In this document: one piece after another, positions 7,595-16,059 of the stretch | How the letters are laid out: every line of letters begins with the position of its first letter | How positions within the stretch are numbered: the stretch's first letter is position 1 | Source: Robiginitomaculum sp. | GTDB taxonomy: Bacteria; Pseudomonadota; Alphaproteobacteria; Caulobacterales; Maricaulaceae | DNA: 35,061 bases | Assembly: GCA_023301505.1 (NCBI GenBank) | Contig: JALZUP010000395.1 | Span: 1 to 35,061 of the forward strand | Direction: 5' to 3' | Made by a program: the position numbers and the translations under genes | The notes under the pieces: generated by a model | Told to the model about the DNA's origin: nothing | Databases searched by the model: none | The model's input: the letters and a program-made list of their open reading frames with translations, nothing else

Positions 7595-8509
7595 ATGGAA
7601 CAGTTTTTCAATCTCGAAGGGTTATTTACGCTACAAAGCCTATTTACCCTACTTATGTTAGTCATGCTCCAAGCCGTATTGGGCTTTGACAATTTGCTCT
7701 ATATCGCCATTGAATCCAATAAGGTCGGCGACCCCGTAAAAGCCAGCAAAGTTCGCAAATTAGGCATTATCATTGCCATGGTTTTTCGAATTGTGCTGCT
7801 TGTCCTCATCGTTCTCGCCTTTGGCGCGCTCGCTAAACCGCTCTTTGTTCTTGATGGCGGAAACTTTTTCTACGGTGACTTTACCCTGCAATCGCTTGTC
7901 ACCCTCGTAGGCGGGGCCTTTATCATCTATACGGCGGTGAAAGAGATTAGCCATTTGCTCTCTGTCGAGCATATCGAACATAGCGAAGGAAATCGCAAAG
8001 TCAGCTTTGGCAAAGCCTTGGCGCTTATCGTGATTATGAACCTTGTATTCTCATTTGACTCTATCCTCTCCGCTATGGCGATCGCCAGTGAAACCTCTGT
8101 TGTAGAGGGCGTGAAAACCACGACCTATCAAGTTCCGCTCATGGCTATTGCGATTATCATGTCAGGCATTGCGATGTTATTGCTCGCCGATGCCGTAACC
8201 AACTTCCTCAAAAAGAACCGCATGTATGAGGTTATGGGCCTGTTTATCCTCTTTTTGGTGGGCGTCTTACTCGTCACAGAAGGCGCGCATCTGGCGCATA
8301 TGAAAATCTTTGGATATCCCATCGACGCCATGAGCAAATCTAGCTTCTATCTGGTGATCTTTGTTTTGGTCATTACAGACATCATTTCCATAAAATATCA
8401 AAAGCGGCTTTGGCTACAAAAAGAAGCTGAGATTTTAGGCGCCGATACAGAGAAAGCTGGGCTGGAGGCCGTCAACGCCCATCTTGATAGTAAAAAATCG
8501 GGCCATTAA
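7595..8509 (+). CDS. TerC family integral membrane protein
   Basis: This is a 304-residue inner-membrane protein of the TerC (Alx/YkoY/YceF-like) family, with about seven transmembrane helices. The family's paired acidic motifs are present: VLGFDNLLYIAIESNK in the first helix pair and NLVFSFDSILSAMAIA in the middle. TerC relatives are linked to tellurite resistance and, more recently, to manganese export or metal loading of exported enzymes. Which applies here cannot be read from sequence. ATG 7595 follows AGGAA with four bases between; the open frame extends further upstream (from 7484) but without a ribosome site. No tellurite-resistance genes or manganese riboswitch motif are adjacent. A hairpin terminator follows at 8535. 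Confidence 0.9.
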   Translation: MEQFFNLEGLFTLQSLFTLLMLVMLQAVLGFDNLLYIAIESNKVGDPVKASKVRKLGIIIAMVFRIVLLVLIVLAFGALAKPLFVLDGGNFFYGDFTLQSLVTLVGGAFIIYTAVKEISHLLSVEHIEHSEGNRKVSFGKALALIVIMNLVFSFDSILSAMAIASETSVVEGVKTTTYQVPLMAIAIIMSGIAMLLLADAVTNFLKKNRMYEVMGLFILFLVGVLLVTEGAHLAHMKIFGYPIDAMSKSSFYLVIFVLVITDIISIKYQKRLWLQKEAEILGADTEKAGLEAVNAHLDSKKSGH

Positions 8510-8534
8510 AAGGCGCGCTTAGCACGCTCAATTA

Positions 8535-8556
8535 GGAGGCTCTATTAAGAGCCTCC
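8535..8556 (+). terminator. hairpin terminator after terC
   Basis: A perfect 9-bp stem (GGAGGCTCT/AGAGCCTCC) with loop ATTA lies 26 bases after the terC stop. The following ATTGTTGT is only moderately T-rich. It may also serve the minus-strand gene ending at 8593. Confidence 0.6.
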
Positions 8557-8592
8557 ATTGTTGTCCTCAGCAGAGTCATTGAATGGGGTCAT

Positions 8593-9243
8593 CTATTCTG
8601 ATATTGGCAAATCATATTCTAGATTTGGGATAGCTTCGAAAGAGGTATAAAAAACGCCTGCACGGCTTGTTCGTCCATAAACTATTATAGTTGCGCCTTT
8701 TTTTGGAAGCCCTCTTCTTCCTAATGGAAGACCATGGTTTGCCTCTAACTTCATGCCGCAAAGTATAGAATGACGAATAACTTTGGTCTCCACAGCGATA
8801 CCACCATCGCAACCAAATCTACCGTATCTATCGTAGGAATCCCTCATTTTATACTCGATGTGCCCTTCTGCCCCAAAGATAATTGTATGCAGCATCGGGA
8901 CCGTCGCTCCCAAGAGTAAATGGCTACAAGCCCCCACCATGAATGAGGATGTAATGCTAGAAAATAAAAATATGAATCCTTCTTTGATTTTGGAATCAGA
9001 AAAACAAACTACAGCTATGTAAACGAGTAAAATACTTAAGGGCAAAGCTAATGCAGCCCCAATTACCCAGTGTGACCATGTTGGCAGACGCAATAAAGGC
9101 TCAGAATTGGGAAGAAATTCAACTCCAAAAACTTTAAGGATAAATGGAATGAATGCCGTCAATATAAGAACGGATATACAAGTCATAAAGACATAGTGTA
9201 TTTTAAATAATCTAGGAGATAAACCGAGCGTATTTTTTATCAT
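8593..9243 (-). CDS. unrecognised membrane protein, AT-rich
   Basis: I do not recognise this protein. It has about 216 residues from ATG 9243, or 234 from a TTG at 9297; neither start has a well-placed ribosome site. Three hydrophobic segments are visible: FMTCISVLILTAFIPFIL, WVIGAALALPLSILLVYIAVVCF and FIFLFSSITSSFMVGAC. A polar C-terminal domain of about 90 residues follows, with GCDGGIAVETKVI, a GLPLGRRGLPKKG turn and YGRTSRAGVFYTSFEAI. The pattern suggests a small membrane-anchored domain displayed on one side of the membrane. Its codons and base composition (many AAA, ATA, TTT) are clearly more AT-rich than the flanking terC and msrA, suggesting acquisition from elsewhere or relaxed selection. 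Confidence 0.6.
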   Translation of the reverse strand: MIKNTLGLSPRLFKIHYVFMTCISVLILTAFIPFILKVFGVEFLPNSEPLLRLPTWSHWVIGAALALPLSILLVYIAVVCFSDSKIKEGFIFLFSSITSSFMVGACSHLLLGATVPMLHTIIFGAEGHIEYKMRDSYDRYGRFGCDGGIAVETKVIRHSILCGMKLEANHGLPLGRRGLPKKGATIIVYGRTSRAGVFYTSFEAIPNLEYDLPISE

Positions 9244-9411
9244 TCTATATGATAACCTTAGATTCTTACTGAACCAATAAAACACCCTGAAATGCAAGCA
9301 AGATCAATCTGTCTGAATTCGGCTAACCTTAAGAGCACAAATAAAAAATCGCCTAAAAGACAGCTTGCTTTCGTGAATTCAATAATCAATGAGCGTCCTT
9401 CATTGAGCGTT

Positions 9412-9990
9412 TTAAGCCGCCGGTATGGCGCAGGCCACACCTGTTGGCCCGTGATTGCAATAGCCTCTAGGGTTTTTGGCCAAATATTGCTGATGATAAT
9501 CCTCGGCAGGATAATAGGCCGCCGCTGGCTCTATCTGCGTTGTTACAGCGCCAAATCCTTTGCCCATATAAGCGGCCTCATATCGCGTTTTTGCCGCAAG
9601 GGCCCGCTTCATTTGCTCATCCGAATAAGTATAAATGGCGCTGCGATATTGCGTGCCGCTATCATTGCCCTGACGATTAAGCGTTGTCGGATTATGGTTT
9701 TCAAAAAAGCTTTTCAGCAGCGCCTCATAGCTAATTTTGCTGGGGTCAAAGACAATATGAACAACCTCGGCATGGCCCGTCGCCCCGTTACAGACAAGGC
9801 GGTAATCTGGCGCATTATGCGCCCCGCCCTGATAGCCAACGCTTGTTGTATAAACCCCGTCCATTTCCCAGAAGATACGTTCAGCGCCCCAAAAACAGCC
9901 CATGCCGACACTCATCTGCTCAAAGCTGTCAGGATAATTGGAAAACATATCGGTTTTATTCACATAATGCGTAGAATTTTCACACAGCAT
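9412..9990 (-). CDS. msrA: peptide-methionine (S)-S-oxide reductase
   Basis: MsrA reduces methionine-S-sulfoxide in proteins and peptides, repairing oxidative damage. The catalytic motif GCFWG is at residues 31-35 (Cys32 nucleophile), and GYCNHGPTGVAC near the C-terminus supplies the recycling cysteines (about 178 and 187). VGYQGG, TGHAEVVHIVFDP and NPTTLNRQGNDSGTQYRSAIY are all typical. The 192-residue length is normal, and no signal peptide is seen. ATG 9990 is preceded by a GGAG Shine-Dalgarno. It lies 28 bases after the N-formylglutamate amidohydrolase-like gene, so it may be the last gene of the dnaX transcript. A long opposite-strand frame (9292-9996) is its shadow. Confidence 0.96.
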   Translation of the reverse strand: MLCENSTHYVNKTDMFSNYPDSFEQMSVGMGCFWGAERIFWEMDGVYTTSVGYQGGAHNAPDYRLVCNGATGHAEVVHIVFDPSKISYEALLKSFFENHNPTTLNRQGNDSGTQYRSAIYTYSDEQMKRALAAKTRYEAAYMGKGFGAVTTQIEPAAAYYPAEDYHQQYLAKNPRGYCNHGPTGVACAIPAA

Positions 9991-10018
9991 AATTGACTCC
10001 TATAAGGCCTAAATAGGC

Positions 10019-10744
10019 TTAGATAAGGCGCGTTAAAACCTTAATCAGTAATTCGCTCATATCTACAATACGGTCAGCATCGCTTAAAAGGTCTTGGCGA
10101 ATTTCAAAAATTATATGGCGCAAACCGCGCGGCACAACATGGCGATCCATTGAATAATTATATTCATGAGCAGAATAAGGCTCATTTAGCCCGACCACAT
10201 AATGCGGGGCAAGCTCTCCAAGATGGGCCTGTATCTGCAGCGCGCTTTGCTCATCCGCCTTATGCATCAGCCCAATTTGGACATTGCGCGCGGGCCCTGT
10301 TTTGGGGTGCGGGCAAAAACTATGCAATGACACAATGAATGAGCCGCGCGCCTGCTCCGCCTCAATCATATGAGAGAGGCGCTGATGATATTGCTCATGC
10401 AGATTTAAGCGCTCTGCGCGCTGCGCCGCGCTGAGCTTATCATTGCCGGGAATAAATGTTCCATCACTGATGCGCGTAATCACATCATCACGTTCTGGCT
10501 CTCGGTTCATATCAACCACGAGCCGCGAGAGAGCCGCCATATGAGCTGAATTACCAAAATGGCGAGAGATATTTTCGACCAAAGCGGCAGAGCCAATATC
10601 CCAAGCAATATGACGGGTCAGATCATCCCCGCTCAGGCCAAGCTTATTTAACTCTGGCGGGATGAATTTATAGGCGTGGTCACCAAAGATAAATAAAGGA
10701 GCATCGCTTTTTCTCGCAAGATTATGATAGCTCGCCCAGTTCAC
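10019..10744 (-). CDS. N-formylglutamate amidohydrolase-like protein
   Basis: This 241-residue protein belongs to the N-formylglutamate amidohydrolase (HutG-type) zinc hydrolase family. Visible family features are FGDHAYKFIPPEL near the N-terminus, HIAWDIGSAALVE, RLVVDMNREPERDDVI, and IVSLHSFCP, where His and Asp/Glu residues form the metal and substrate sites. RGLRHIIFEIRQDLL closes the domain. Without hut genes nearby, a role in histidine breakdown is unlikely; the real substrate is unknown. The start is GTG, overlapping the upstream DUF6498 gene stop by four bases (GTGA), which implies translational coupling. The stop is followed closely by msrA. Confidence 0.82.
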   Translation of the reverse strand: MNWASYHNLARKSDAPLFIFGDHAYKFIPPELNKLGLSGDDLTRHIAWDIGSAALVENISRHFGNSAHMAALSRLVVDMNREPERDDVITRISDGTFIPGNDKLSAAQRAERLNLHEQYHQRLSHMIEAEQARGSFIVSLHSFCPHPKTGPARNVQIGLMHKADEQSALQIQAHLGELAPHYVVGLNEPYSAHEYNYSMDRHVVPRGLRHIIFEIRQDLLSDADRIVDMSELLIKVLTRLI

Positions 10745-11412
10745 CTGCGCTCTCCATTATTTGGATTTTCTTCAATCTGGACCATTTGCGCGGCCTGTTT
10801 ATGGCTGGCTAAATGAGCGACAATATCCATCCCAATTTTAAGCGCAACCAAGACGCAAAGCATAGCGATGGGCGCGCCTGTGGCGTCCAAAAATGCCCCG
10901 CCAATAATTACAGTAATATGCAAAATAACGACGCGCTGATATGGCATCATCATCTGTTTGGCGCGCGGGGTTGTCTTATACTCACCGCGTCCATAAAAGT
11001 TGATAATCAAAGATATGCCGTGACTGATGACAAGACCAATCGCGGCCAAAAATAGGCTAGACCCTGCCAAGCTCGGATCTTGAAAAAAGACGGAAAAATC
11101 TAATTGGGCATTTGAATCTAGGCCCCCGCCCCCCGCAGTCTCCCCGATCATGATAAATACAAACATGCCATGAATGAGCGTGAACAGGCCATAATGGGCT
11201 GTAAAAAACAAGCTTGTGGCCACTTTTTTATTCGCGGCCTCACTCAAGCTCATTAATTTGATGACATTATAAATTCCGACAATCACATTTTCGAGCCAAT
11301 ATAAAACCAAGATAGTTTTCACATCCCAGCCCAAATATAAAACGCCGCCTATGGGCAAAAGATTGACCAATATGAGCGTGCCCAGAGGGATATGTCGTGT
11401 CAAAAAGGTCAT
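10741..11412 (-). CDS. DUF6498-like integral membrane protein
   Basis: This is a 223-residue membrane protein with five or six hydrophobic segments (TLILVNLLPIGGVLYLGW, ILVLYWLENVIVGIYNVI, YGLFTLIHGMFVFIMIG, LFLAAIGLVISHGISLIINF, VVILHITVIIGGAFL, AMLCVLVALKIGMDIVAHL). The WLENVIVGIYN, HGISLIINFYGRGEY and PYQRVVILHITVIIGGA patterns match what I remember of the uncharacterised DUF6498 family. It starts three bases after the recR stop and overlaps the following amidohydrolase-like gene by four bases, so it belongs to the dnaX-recR transcript. No function is known. The family name is from recall and not checked. Confidence 0.75.
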   Translation of the reverse strand: MTFLTRHIPLGTLILVNLLPIGGVLYLGWDVKTILVLYWLENVIVGIYNVIKLMSLSEAANKKVATSLFFTAHYGLFTLIHGMFVFIMIGETAGGGGLDSNAQLDFSVFFQDPSLAGSSLFLAAIGLVISHGISLIINFYGRGEYKTTPRAKQMMMPYQRVVILHITVIIGGAFLDATGAPIAMLCVLVALKIGMDIVAHLASHKQAAQMVQIEENPNNGERR

Positions 11413-11415
11413 GAC

Positions 11416-12021
11416 CTAAAAGGGTCTGCGTGAGCGCAGCGCCGCGCTTAATGTGCCATCATCAAGATAATCCAGCTCCCCGCCCACAGGCACGCCATGA
11501 GCAAGCCGAGTGACCGTGACATTACACGCCTCCAGCTTATCGGTAATATAATGGGCCGTGGTTTGACCATCCACCGTGGCATTCATCGCTAGAATCACCT
11601 CATTAACCTGTTCTTGGCGCGCGCGGTCAATTAAGCTGGCAATATTGAGGTCTTCGGGGCGAATGCCGTCAAGCGCAGATAAGCTCCCGCCCAGCACATG
11701 ATAACGTCCGCGAAAAGCGGCGGCGCGCTCCAGCGCCCATAAATCACCCACCTCTTGCACAACACAAATAATGCCCGTCTCGCGCGCGGGCGCTGTGCAA
11801 ATATGACAGGGGTTTTGGCTATCTACATTTCCGCATGTCTGGCAGGACGAGATTTTGTCAGCCGCCTGCGCCATCGCGCTGGCTAAAGGCTCCATAAGCC
11901 CGCTACGGTTTTTCACCAAAGCCAAAGCCGCACGCCGAGCCGAACGCGGCCCTAGCCCCGGCAATTTAGCCAAAAGACCAATGAGGCGCTCAATTTCAGG
12001 ACCGGCCGTGGAAGAAGGCAT
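11416..12021 (-). CDS. recR: recombination mediator protein RecR
   Basis: RecR works with RecO (and RecF) to load RecA onto gapped single-stranded DNA. At 201 residues it has normal length. The order is a helix-hairpin-helix ([19 protein letters not shown]), a four-cysteine zinc finger ([16 protein letters not shown]), and a Toprim domain ([18 protein letters not shown]). The signature [22 protein letters not shown] comes next, then the C-terminal Walker-B-like region ([26 protein letters not shown]). ATG 12021. It follows ybaB by 48 bases in the widespread dnaX-ybaB-recR arrangement. Confidence 0.97.
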   Translation of the reverse strand: MPSSTAGPEIERLIGLLAKLPGLGPRSARRAALALVKNRSGLMEPLASAMAQAADKISSCQTCGNVDSQNPCHICTAPARETGIICVVQEVGDLWALERAAAFRGRYHVLGGSLSALDGIRPEDLNIASLIDRARQEQVNEVILAMNATVDGQTTAHYITDKLEACNVTVTRLAHGVPVGGELDYLDDGTLSAALRSRRPF

Positions 12022-12069
12022 TAGCGTCTCATAAGCATGATATCAAAATTATGAAAATTAGGCGTGATA

Positions 12070-12387
12070 TTAAAAGCCCATCCCCGGCGGCAACTCTATC
12101 CCGCCCATCGCCTCTTTCATCACATTGGCGCTTTGCTCGTCAAGCTTGGCTTTGGCGTCATGAAAGGCGGCAATAATTAAATCTTCAAGCACTTCAATCT
12201 CGTCTTTATCAATCATCGATGGATCAATGGATAGAGCGCTCATATTTCCGCCGCCCGACAAGGTGAGCTTCACCAGACCACCGCCTGATTTTCCTTCTGC
12301 TTCAATATCAGCCACCTTTTCTTTGGCGCTTTCCATATTGGCTTGCATTTGCTTTGCCTGCTTCATCAGGCCCATAATATCTTTCAT
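12070..12387 (-). CDS. YbaB/EbfC family nucleoid-associated protein
   Basis: This is a 105-residue DNA-binding protein of the YbaB/EbfC family, which forms dimers shaped like tweezers and coats DNA. It opens with MKDIMGLMKQAKQMQANMESAKEKVADIEAEGKSGGGLVKLTLSGGG and ends GGIELPPGMGF, both family hallmarks. The ATG at 12387 abuts the dnaX stop codon (TAGATG), so translation is probably coupled. Location between dnaX and recR is the usual one. Confidence 0.95.
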   Translation of the reverse strand: MKDIMGLMKQAKQMQANMESAKEKVADIEAEGKSGGGLVKLTLSGGGNMSALSIDPSMIDKDEIEVLEDLIIAAFHDAKAKLDEQSANVMKEAMGGIELPPGMGF

Positions 12388-14226
12388 CTAAGCATCTCCA
12401 TTTTTCGGCTTAAAATTAGCTTTAATTATATTATCGGCATGACGGTCGCGAACTTCAACGACCTTCGCGCCAGAAAAAACAGACAGAGCTGCCATAATAT
12501 CGGGGTGGTTTTTCTCTTGCTCATCGCGCGATAATTTAGCGGCGCGGGCTTGATCGCGTAATGTCTGCGCCCCGCTTTGCTCGCTATCGACAATGATCTG
12601 CCAATCCTGCCCTGTCCAATTCCGCAGCGCTTCTTTGAGATTATAAACAAGCTGAGGCGGCGCATTTGGCTCTAGCGCAAAACTGATCTTGCCGGGCGCG
12701 AAATTAACCAGACGAATATAGCGCTCAATATCATGGGACAGGCTTTTCTGGCCGCTATCAAATGCATAAATGGCAATCTCTTTAAGCGTTGAAAAATGCG
12801 CCTTATCTGCCATTTGCATATGCGGTTTTGGAGCCAAGCTTGATTGGCTTTGCAACATTGGCGCGTCTATCTCATCAGGCCCATCTTGGAGTGAAGAAGC
12901 CTGTGATGAAGGCGTCTGTGATGAAGAGGTGGGAGTCGATTGAGCAGATGCCGATTGAGCAGGAGCTGACTGAGCGGAAGTTGATTGAGCCGGATTTGGC
13001 GCTATTTGCGTCGCCCCGGGCGTTTCCAATATCTTAGCCACCCATTCAGGCGGGGGAAGCTCGGCGGCCACGCTCATGCGCAATAGCGCCATTTCCGCCG
13101 CCGCCAGCGGTGTTGGCGCCATTTTCACATCTGCATGCGCTTTTAAAAGCATTTGCCAAAGACGCGTTATTTGCCCCATGGTCAAATGCTCAGCCAGCTC
13201 GCTTAGCCTTGCAATCTGGTCAGGGGCCGCGTCAAAGCCTGCCCCCTCTCCCAGCGCTTTTGCGCGGCTAACTTCATGACAAATATCAAGCATATCGCGC
13301 ATGATGACGAGCGGGTCAGCCCCGTGATCATATTGCGCGCGCATCTCGCCTAGCGCGCCAGGCGCATCGCCCTTAGCCGCCAGCGCGAATAAATCCAAAA
13401 CACGCACCCGATCCGCCAAACCCAGCATATCGCGCACTTGCTCAAAACTCACAATATCTGCATCCGTTTGGCGCTGCACAATCGCTTGATCCAGCAATGA
13501 GAGCGCATCGCGCACAGAGCCTTCAGCGGCTCGCGCTATAAGGCCAAGCCCGTCTTCAGATATTTGCGCGCCTTCTTTCTCGCAAATGCCTTTCAGGTGA
13601 GTGGATAGCTCCCCTGCCTCAACGCGGCGCAGATCAAAACGCTGACAGCGCGAGAGCACGGTGATTGGCACTTTGCGAATTTCGGTCGTCGCAAAAATAA
13701 ATTTTGCATGATCGGGCGGCTCTTCCAGCGTCTTTAAAAGCGCATTAAATGCGCCTGTCGAGAGCATATGCACCTCGTCAATAATATAGACTTTATAGCG
13801 CGCAGAAACAGGCGCATAGCGCACCCCGTCTAGCATTTCGCGCATATTTTCAACGCCTGTGCGAGACGCGGCGTCCATTTCCAAAACATCCATATGAGAG
13901 GACGCCATAATACTATCGCAGTTCACGCCCTTAACGCTAAAATCTACGGACGGGCCTTTAATATCTTGCGTCTCATAATTAAGCGCGCGCGCGAGTAATC
14001 TGGCCGTGGTTGTCTTGCCAATGCCGCGCACGCCCGTCAGCATAAAGGCATGGGCAATACGGCCTGTTTTAAAGGCATTGGTCAGCGTTTTGACCATTGC
14101 CTCTTGGCCAATCATATCTTCAAAGTTTTGCGGGCGATATTTGCGCGCAAGCACCTGATAGCCATCGGCCCCTGACGGGTGTGTGCCAGCTTGGCTATTT
14201 TCAGAATTATTAGAAGACTCGCTCAT
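12388..14226 (-). CDS. dnaX: DNA polymerase III subunit gamma/tau
   Basis: This is the clamp-loader ATPase of the replicase, 612 residues. The N-terminal core has QVLARKYRPQNFEDMIGQE, Walker A GVRGIGKTTTARLLARAL, Walker B YIIDEVHML, sensor FATTEIRKVPITVLSRCQRFDLRR, and SVRDALSLLDQAI. The usual four-cysteine zinc module after Walker A is degenerate: between NYETQDIK and MDVLEMDAAS only one Cys (in VNCDSIM) remains. A Ser/Gln/Ala/Pro-rich linker (about residues 410-460) separates the core from a tau-type C-terminal region. ATG 14226 is chosen over an in-frame TTG at 14253. The SRP RNA gene lies just upstream on the same strand, as often in alphaproteobacteria. Confidence 0.96.
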   Translation of the reverse strand: MSESSNNSENSQAGTHPSGADGYQVLARKYRPQNFEDMIGQEAMVKTLTNAFKTGRIAHAFMLTGVRGIGKTTTARLLARALNYETQDIKGPSVDFSVKGVNCDSIMASSHMDVLEMDAASRTGVENMREMLDGVRYAPVSARYKVYIIDEVHMLSTGAFNALLKTLEEPPDHAKFIFATTEIRKVPITVLSRCQRFDLRRVEAGELSTHLKGICEKEGAQISEDGLGLIARAAEGSVRDALSLLDQAIVQRQTDADIVSFEQVRDMLGLADRVRVLDLFALAAKGDAPGALGEMRAQYDHGADPLVIMRDMLDICHEVSRAKALGEGAGFDAAPDQIARLSELAEHLTMGQITRLWQMLLKAHADVKMAPTPLAAAEMALLRMSVAAELPPPEWVAKILETPGATQIAPNPAQSTSAQSAPAQSASAQSTPTSSSQTPSSQASSLQDGPDEIDAPMLQSQSSLAPKPHMQMADKAHFSTLKEIAIYAFDSGQKSLSHDIERYIRLVNFAPGKISFALEPNAPPQLVYNLKEALRNWTGQDWQIIVDSEQSGAQTLRDQARAAKLSRDEQEKNHPDIMAALSVFSGAKVVEVRDRHADNIIKANFKPKNGDA

Positions 14227-14308
14227 ATCCACGCTTATAGACGCGCAAGGCAAAGACTCAAAGCCTTAAGGCAAACTACTCACAGGCGACAACTTTATAA
14301 GAGAAGCA

Positions 14309-14406
14309 GTGGAAGACCGAACCTGACCCAAAGGCAAATCGTTGTGGCTGCTACGTTCCCGTCCTGACCAGGTTGGCGAGCTGCTCCGTCCAAGCCGATC
14401 TTCCGA
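14309..14406 (-). ncRNA. ffs: signal recognition particle RNA, small bacterial type (4.5S)
   Basis: Read on the minus strand, the conserved SRP domain IV hairpin is clear: CCAACCTGGTCAGGACGGG followed by AACGTAGCAGCC (complement of 14346-14376). This is the Ffh-binding asymmetric loop and apical stem. The closing stem pairs GGAAGA (14404-14399) with TCTTCC (14316-14311). The RNA is about 100 nt; the ends are estimated from the stem and the promoter. It guides Ffh to signal sequences of nascent membrane and secreted proteins. It lies upstream of dnaX on the same strand. Confidence 0.93.
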
Positions 14407-14411
14407 GGCGG

Positions 14412-14440
14412 CTTATGGCAAAATATACCCCGCAGTGCAA
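14412..14440 (-). promoter_or_regulatory. candidate promoter for SRP RNA
   Basis: On the minus strand TTGCAC (14440-14435) and CATAAG (14417-14412) are separated by 17 bases. They would start transcription near 14405, at the base of the closing stem of the RNA. Both hexamers match consensus only partly. Confidence 0.35.
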
Positions 14441-14555
14441 GCCTTAGCCCAATAGGCCCCTCCAAACCTGTTTAAACCAAACTTGCAGAGCTATTGACTT
14501 GAAATAATTGCCTATACACGGCACAAGCTGGGCAGTTTAGTTGGATATAATATTT

Positions 14556-15461
14556 ATGAGCGCTTCTTCTATGGATTTCCCTGCAATTGCTTTTTCGGGC
14601 GGTCCCTTCGACCATGATGAAACGGGCCGTGCCCCGCAAGATTTACAGCTAAGGCTGGATGATAAAAACGCTTATTGCATCTTGCTCCATCAAGATGGCC
14701 CTTTGCTGGATAAAAACGGGCACTTACAGCGCCTATCGCCCAAGCAGCTCATAGGGAAAAATCTGCGCGACCCCGGCCCGCTCTATTTGGGATATGATGG
14801 GGATAATCCAGTTTTTGCGGCTATTTTACAAAATATTAGCGACGCGCCCCATCCCGCGCAGCCAGAAAACCTACGCAATGTGGCCAGCAAAATGCCCGCA
14901 AGCGATTTGGCGCTGGCTGGACGCGCCACATCTTTATTTGAATGGCATATCACCCATCGTTATTGCCCCAATTGCGGCAGCGGCACGCAAAATATGATGG
15001 GCGGATTAAAACGCGGCTGCATAAGCTGTAAGGCGGAGCATTTTCCGCGTGTTAATCCCGTCGTCATCATGTTGGTCACGCACCAAGACCATGTCCTATT
15101 AGGCCGCCAAGCAAGCTGGCCTGAGGGAAGCTATAGCGCATTGGCGGGATTTGTATCGCCCGGAGAAACCATCGAGGAAGCCTGTTACCGCGAGGTCTGG
15201 GAAGAAGTCGGCCTTAGCATTAGCAATGCCGCCTATATGACTAGCCAGCCTTGGCCTTTCCCAAGCCAGCTTATGATTGGCCTATCCTGCACGGCTAATC
15301 AGCGCGAGCTAACTATAAATCATAGAGAGATTGAAAGCGCCCAATGGGTCAGAAAAGAGGCGCTACGCGCGGTCATCGCCAAAGTGTCAAAAGACTTTTA
15401 TCTTCCGCCGCGATTCACCATTGCTCGGCAATTATTAGAGCGCTGGGCCGCAATTGATTAG
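14556..15461 (+). CDS. nudC: NAD(+) diphosphatase / mRNA decapping Nudix hydrolase
   Basis: NudC splits NADH or NAD into NMN(H) and AMP and can remove NAD caps from RNA. The 301-residue protein has an N-terminal NADH-pyrophosphatase-like domain. A zinc ribbon follows (CPNCG near residue 137, then CISCKAEHFPRVNPVVIM). The Nudix box is GFVSPGETIEEACYREVWEEVG, which conforms to GX5EX7REUXEEXGU. The family signature SQPWPFPSQLMIG follows the box. ATG 14556 is preferred over the TTG at 14541. It converges on the YHS gene, with only nine bases between the stop codons. Confidence 0.95.
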   Translation: MSASSMDFPAIAFSGGPFDHDETGRAPQDLQLRLDDKNAYCILLHQDGPLLDKNGHLQRLSPKQLIGKNLRDPGPLYLGYDGDNPVFAAILQNISDAPHPAQPENLRNVASKMPASDLALAGRATSLFEWHITHRYCPNCGSGTQNMMGGLKRGCISCKAEHFPRVNPVVIMLVTHQDHVLLGRQASWPEGSYSALAGFVSPGETIEEACYREVWEEVGLSISNAAYMTSQPWPFPSQLMIGLSCTANQRELTINHREIESAQWVRKEALRAVIAKVSKDFYLPPRFTIARQLLERWAAID

Positions 15462-15470
15462 ATCAGCCTA

Positions 15471-15956
15471 TTATTCATCTAAAATATCTGGCCAATTCTC
15501 ATCACCAGTTTTGATATAGCCATCGACATCTTTGAGCCACATATCCTGAACGCGCTGATTGAAATTTAAATATAATTTACCGTCGCGCAGGGTCCAATAT
15601 TCTGGATCGCCCTTGGCTAATTTATTACTCGCAAGCGCCCAAGCGCAATATCCGCCATATTGAGGCTCATATTTAGCGGGGTTGGAAATAAATTTATTGC
15701 GGTTTTCTTGGCTCGAAAACTGCCAGCTCGCGCCTTTATAATCAAAGAAATGCGCTTTATCGCCTTTGACTGGCGTGCCTTCATGAAAACTTACCACATC
15801 CCAGCCATCAACGGCTCTATTATTAAGCCATGATGTATATATCGGGTCAGAGGCCGCCGCCGCATCGGGAACAAATGCGCTTGGCAGCAGCACTGCCGAG
15901 CCGTGAATAAGGAATGCGGCCAAAGCCGTCATCGCGAATTGGGATGTTTTTTTCAT
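15471..15956 (-). CDS. exported YHS domain protein
   Basis: This is a 161-residue secreted or periplasmic protein. MKKTSQFAMTALAAFLIHGSAVLLPSAFVPDAAAAS is a long signal peptide with an AxA-type cleavage site. The mature part contains VDGWDVVSFHEGTPVKGDKAHFFDYKGASWQF, FISNPAKYEPQYGGYCAWALASN and DGKLYLNFNQRVQDMW. This is the pattern of the YHS family in which the Cys of GGYC is a selenocysteine in some members; here it is cysteine. The role is unknown; related YHS domains bind metals. An ATG 18 bases upstream (15974) is in frame, but the start at 15956 gives the cleaner signal peptide. Confidence 0.85.
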   Translation of the reverse strand: MKKTSQFAMTALAAFLIHGSAVLLPSAFVPDAAAASDPIYTSWLNNRAVDGWDVVSFHEGTPVKGDKAHFFDYKGASWQFSSQENRNKFISNPAKYEPQYGGYCAWALASNKLAKGDPEYWTLRDGKLYLNFNQRVQDMWLKDVDGYIKTGDENWPDILDE

Positions 15957-16059
15957 ATATGTCATATGATGCAATTAGACCGTGATGACGCGCATGTACA
16001 ATCACAACCATATCACAAAATAGCCACCTAATTATAAGCACTATACGAGATAGTTATTC

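Noticed and set aside
9292-9996. 234-codon plus-strand open frame opposite msrA
   Set aside because: It lies entirely over msrA and the start of the orphan membrane protein on the other strand; its sequence is composition-driven (many Ala, Arg, Ile) with no domain.
14500-14540. TTGACT...TATACA as a nudC promoter
   Set aside because: The spacing is only 13 bases, too short for a sigma70 promoter.
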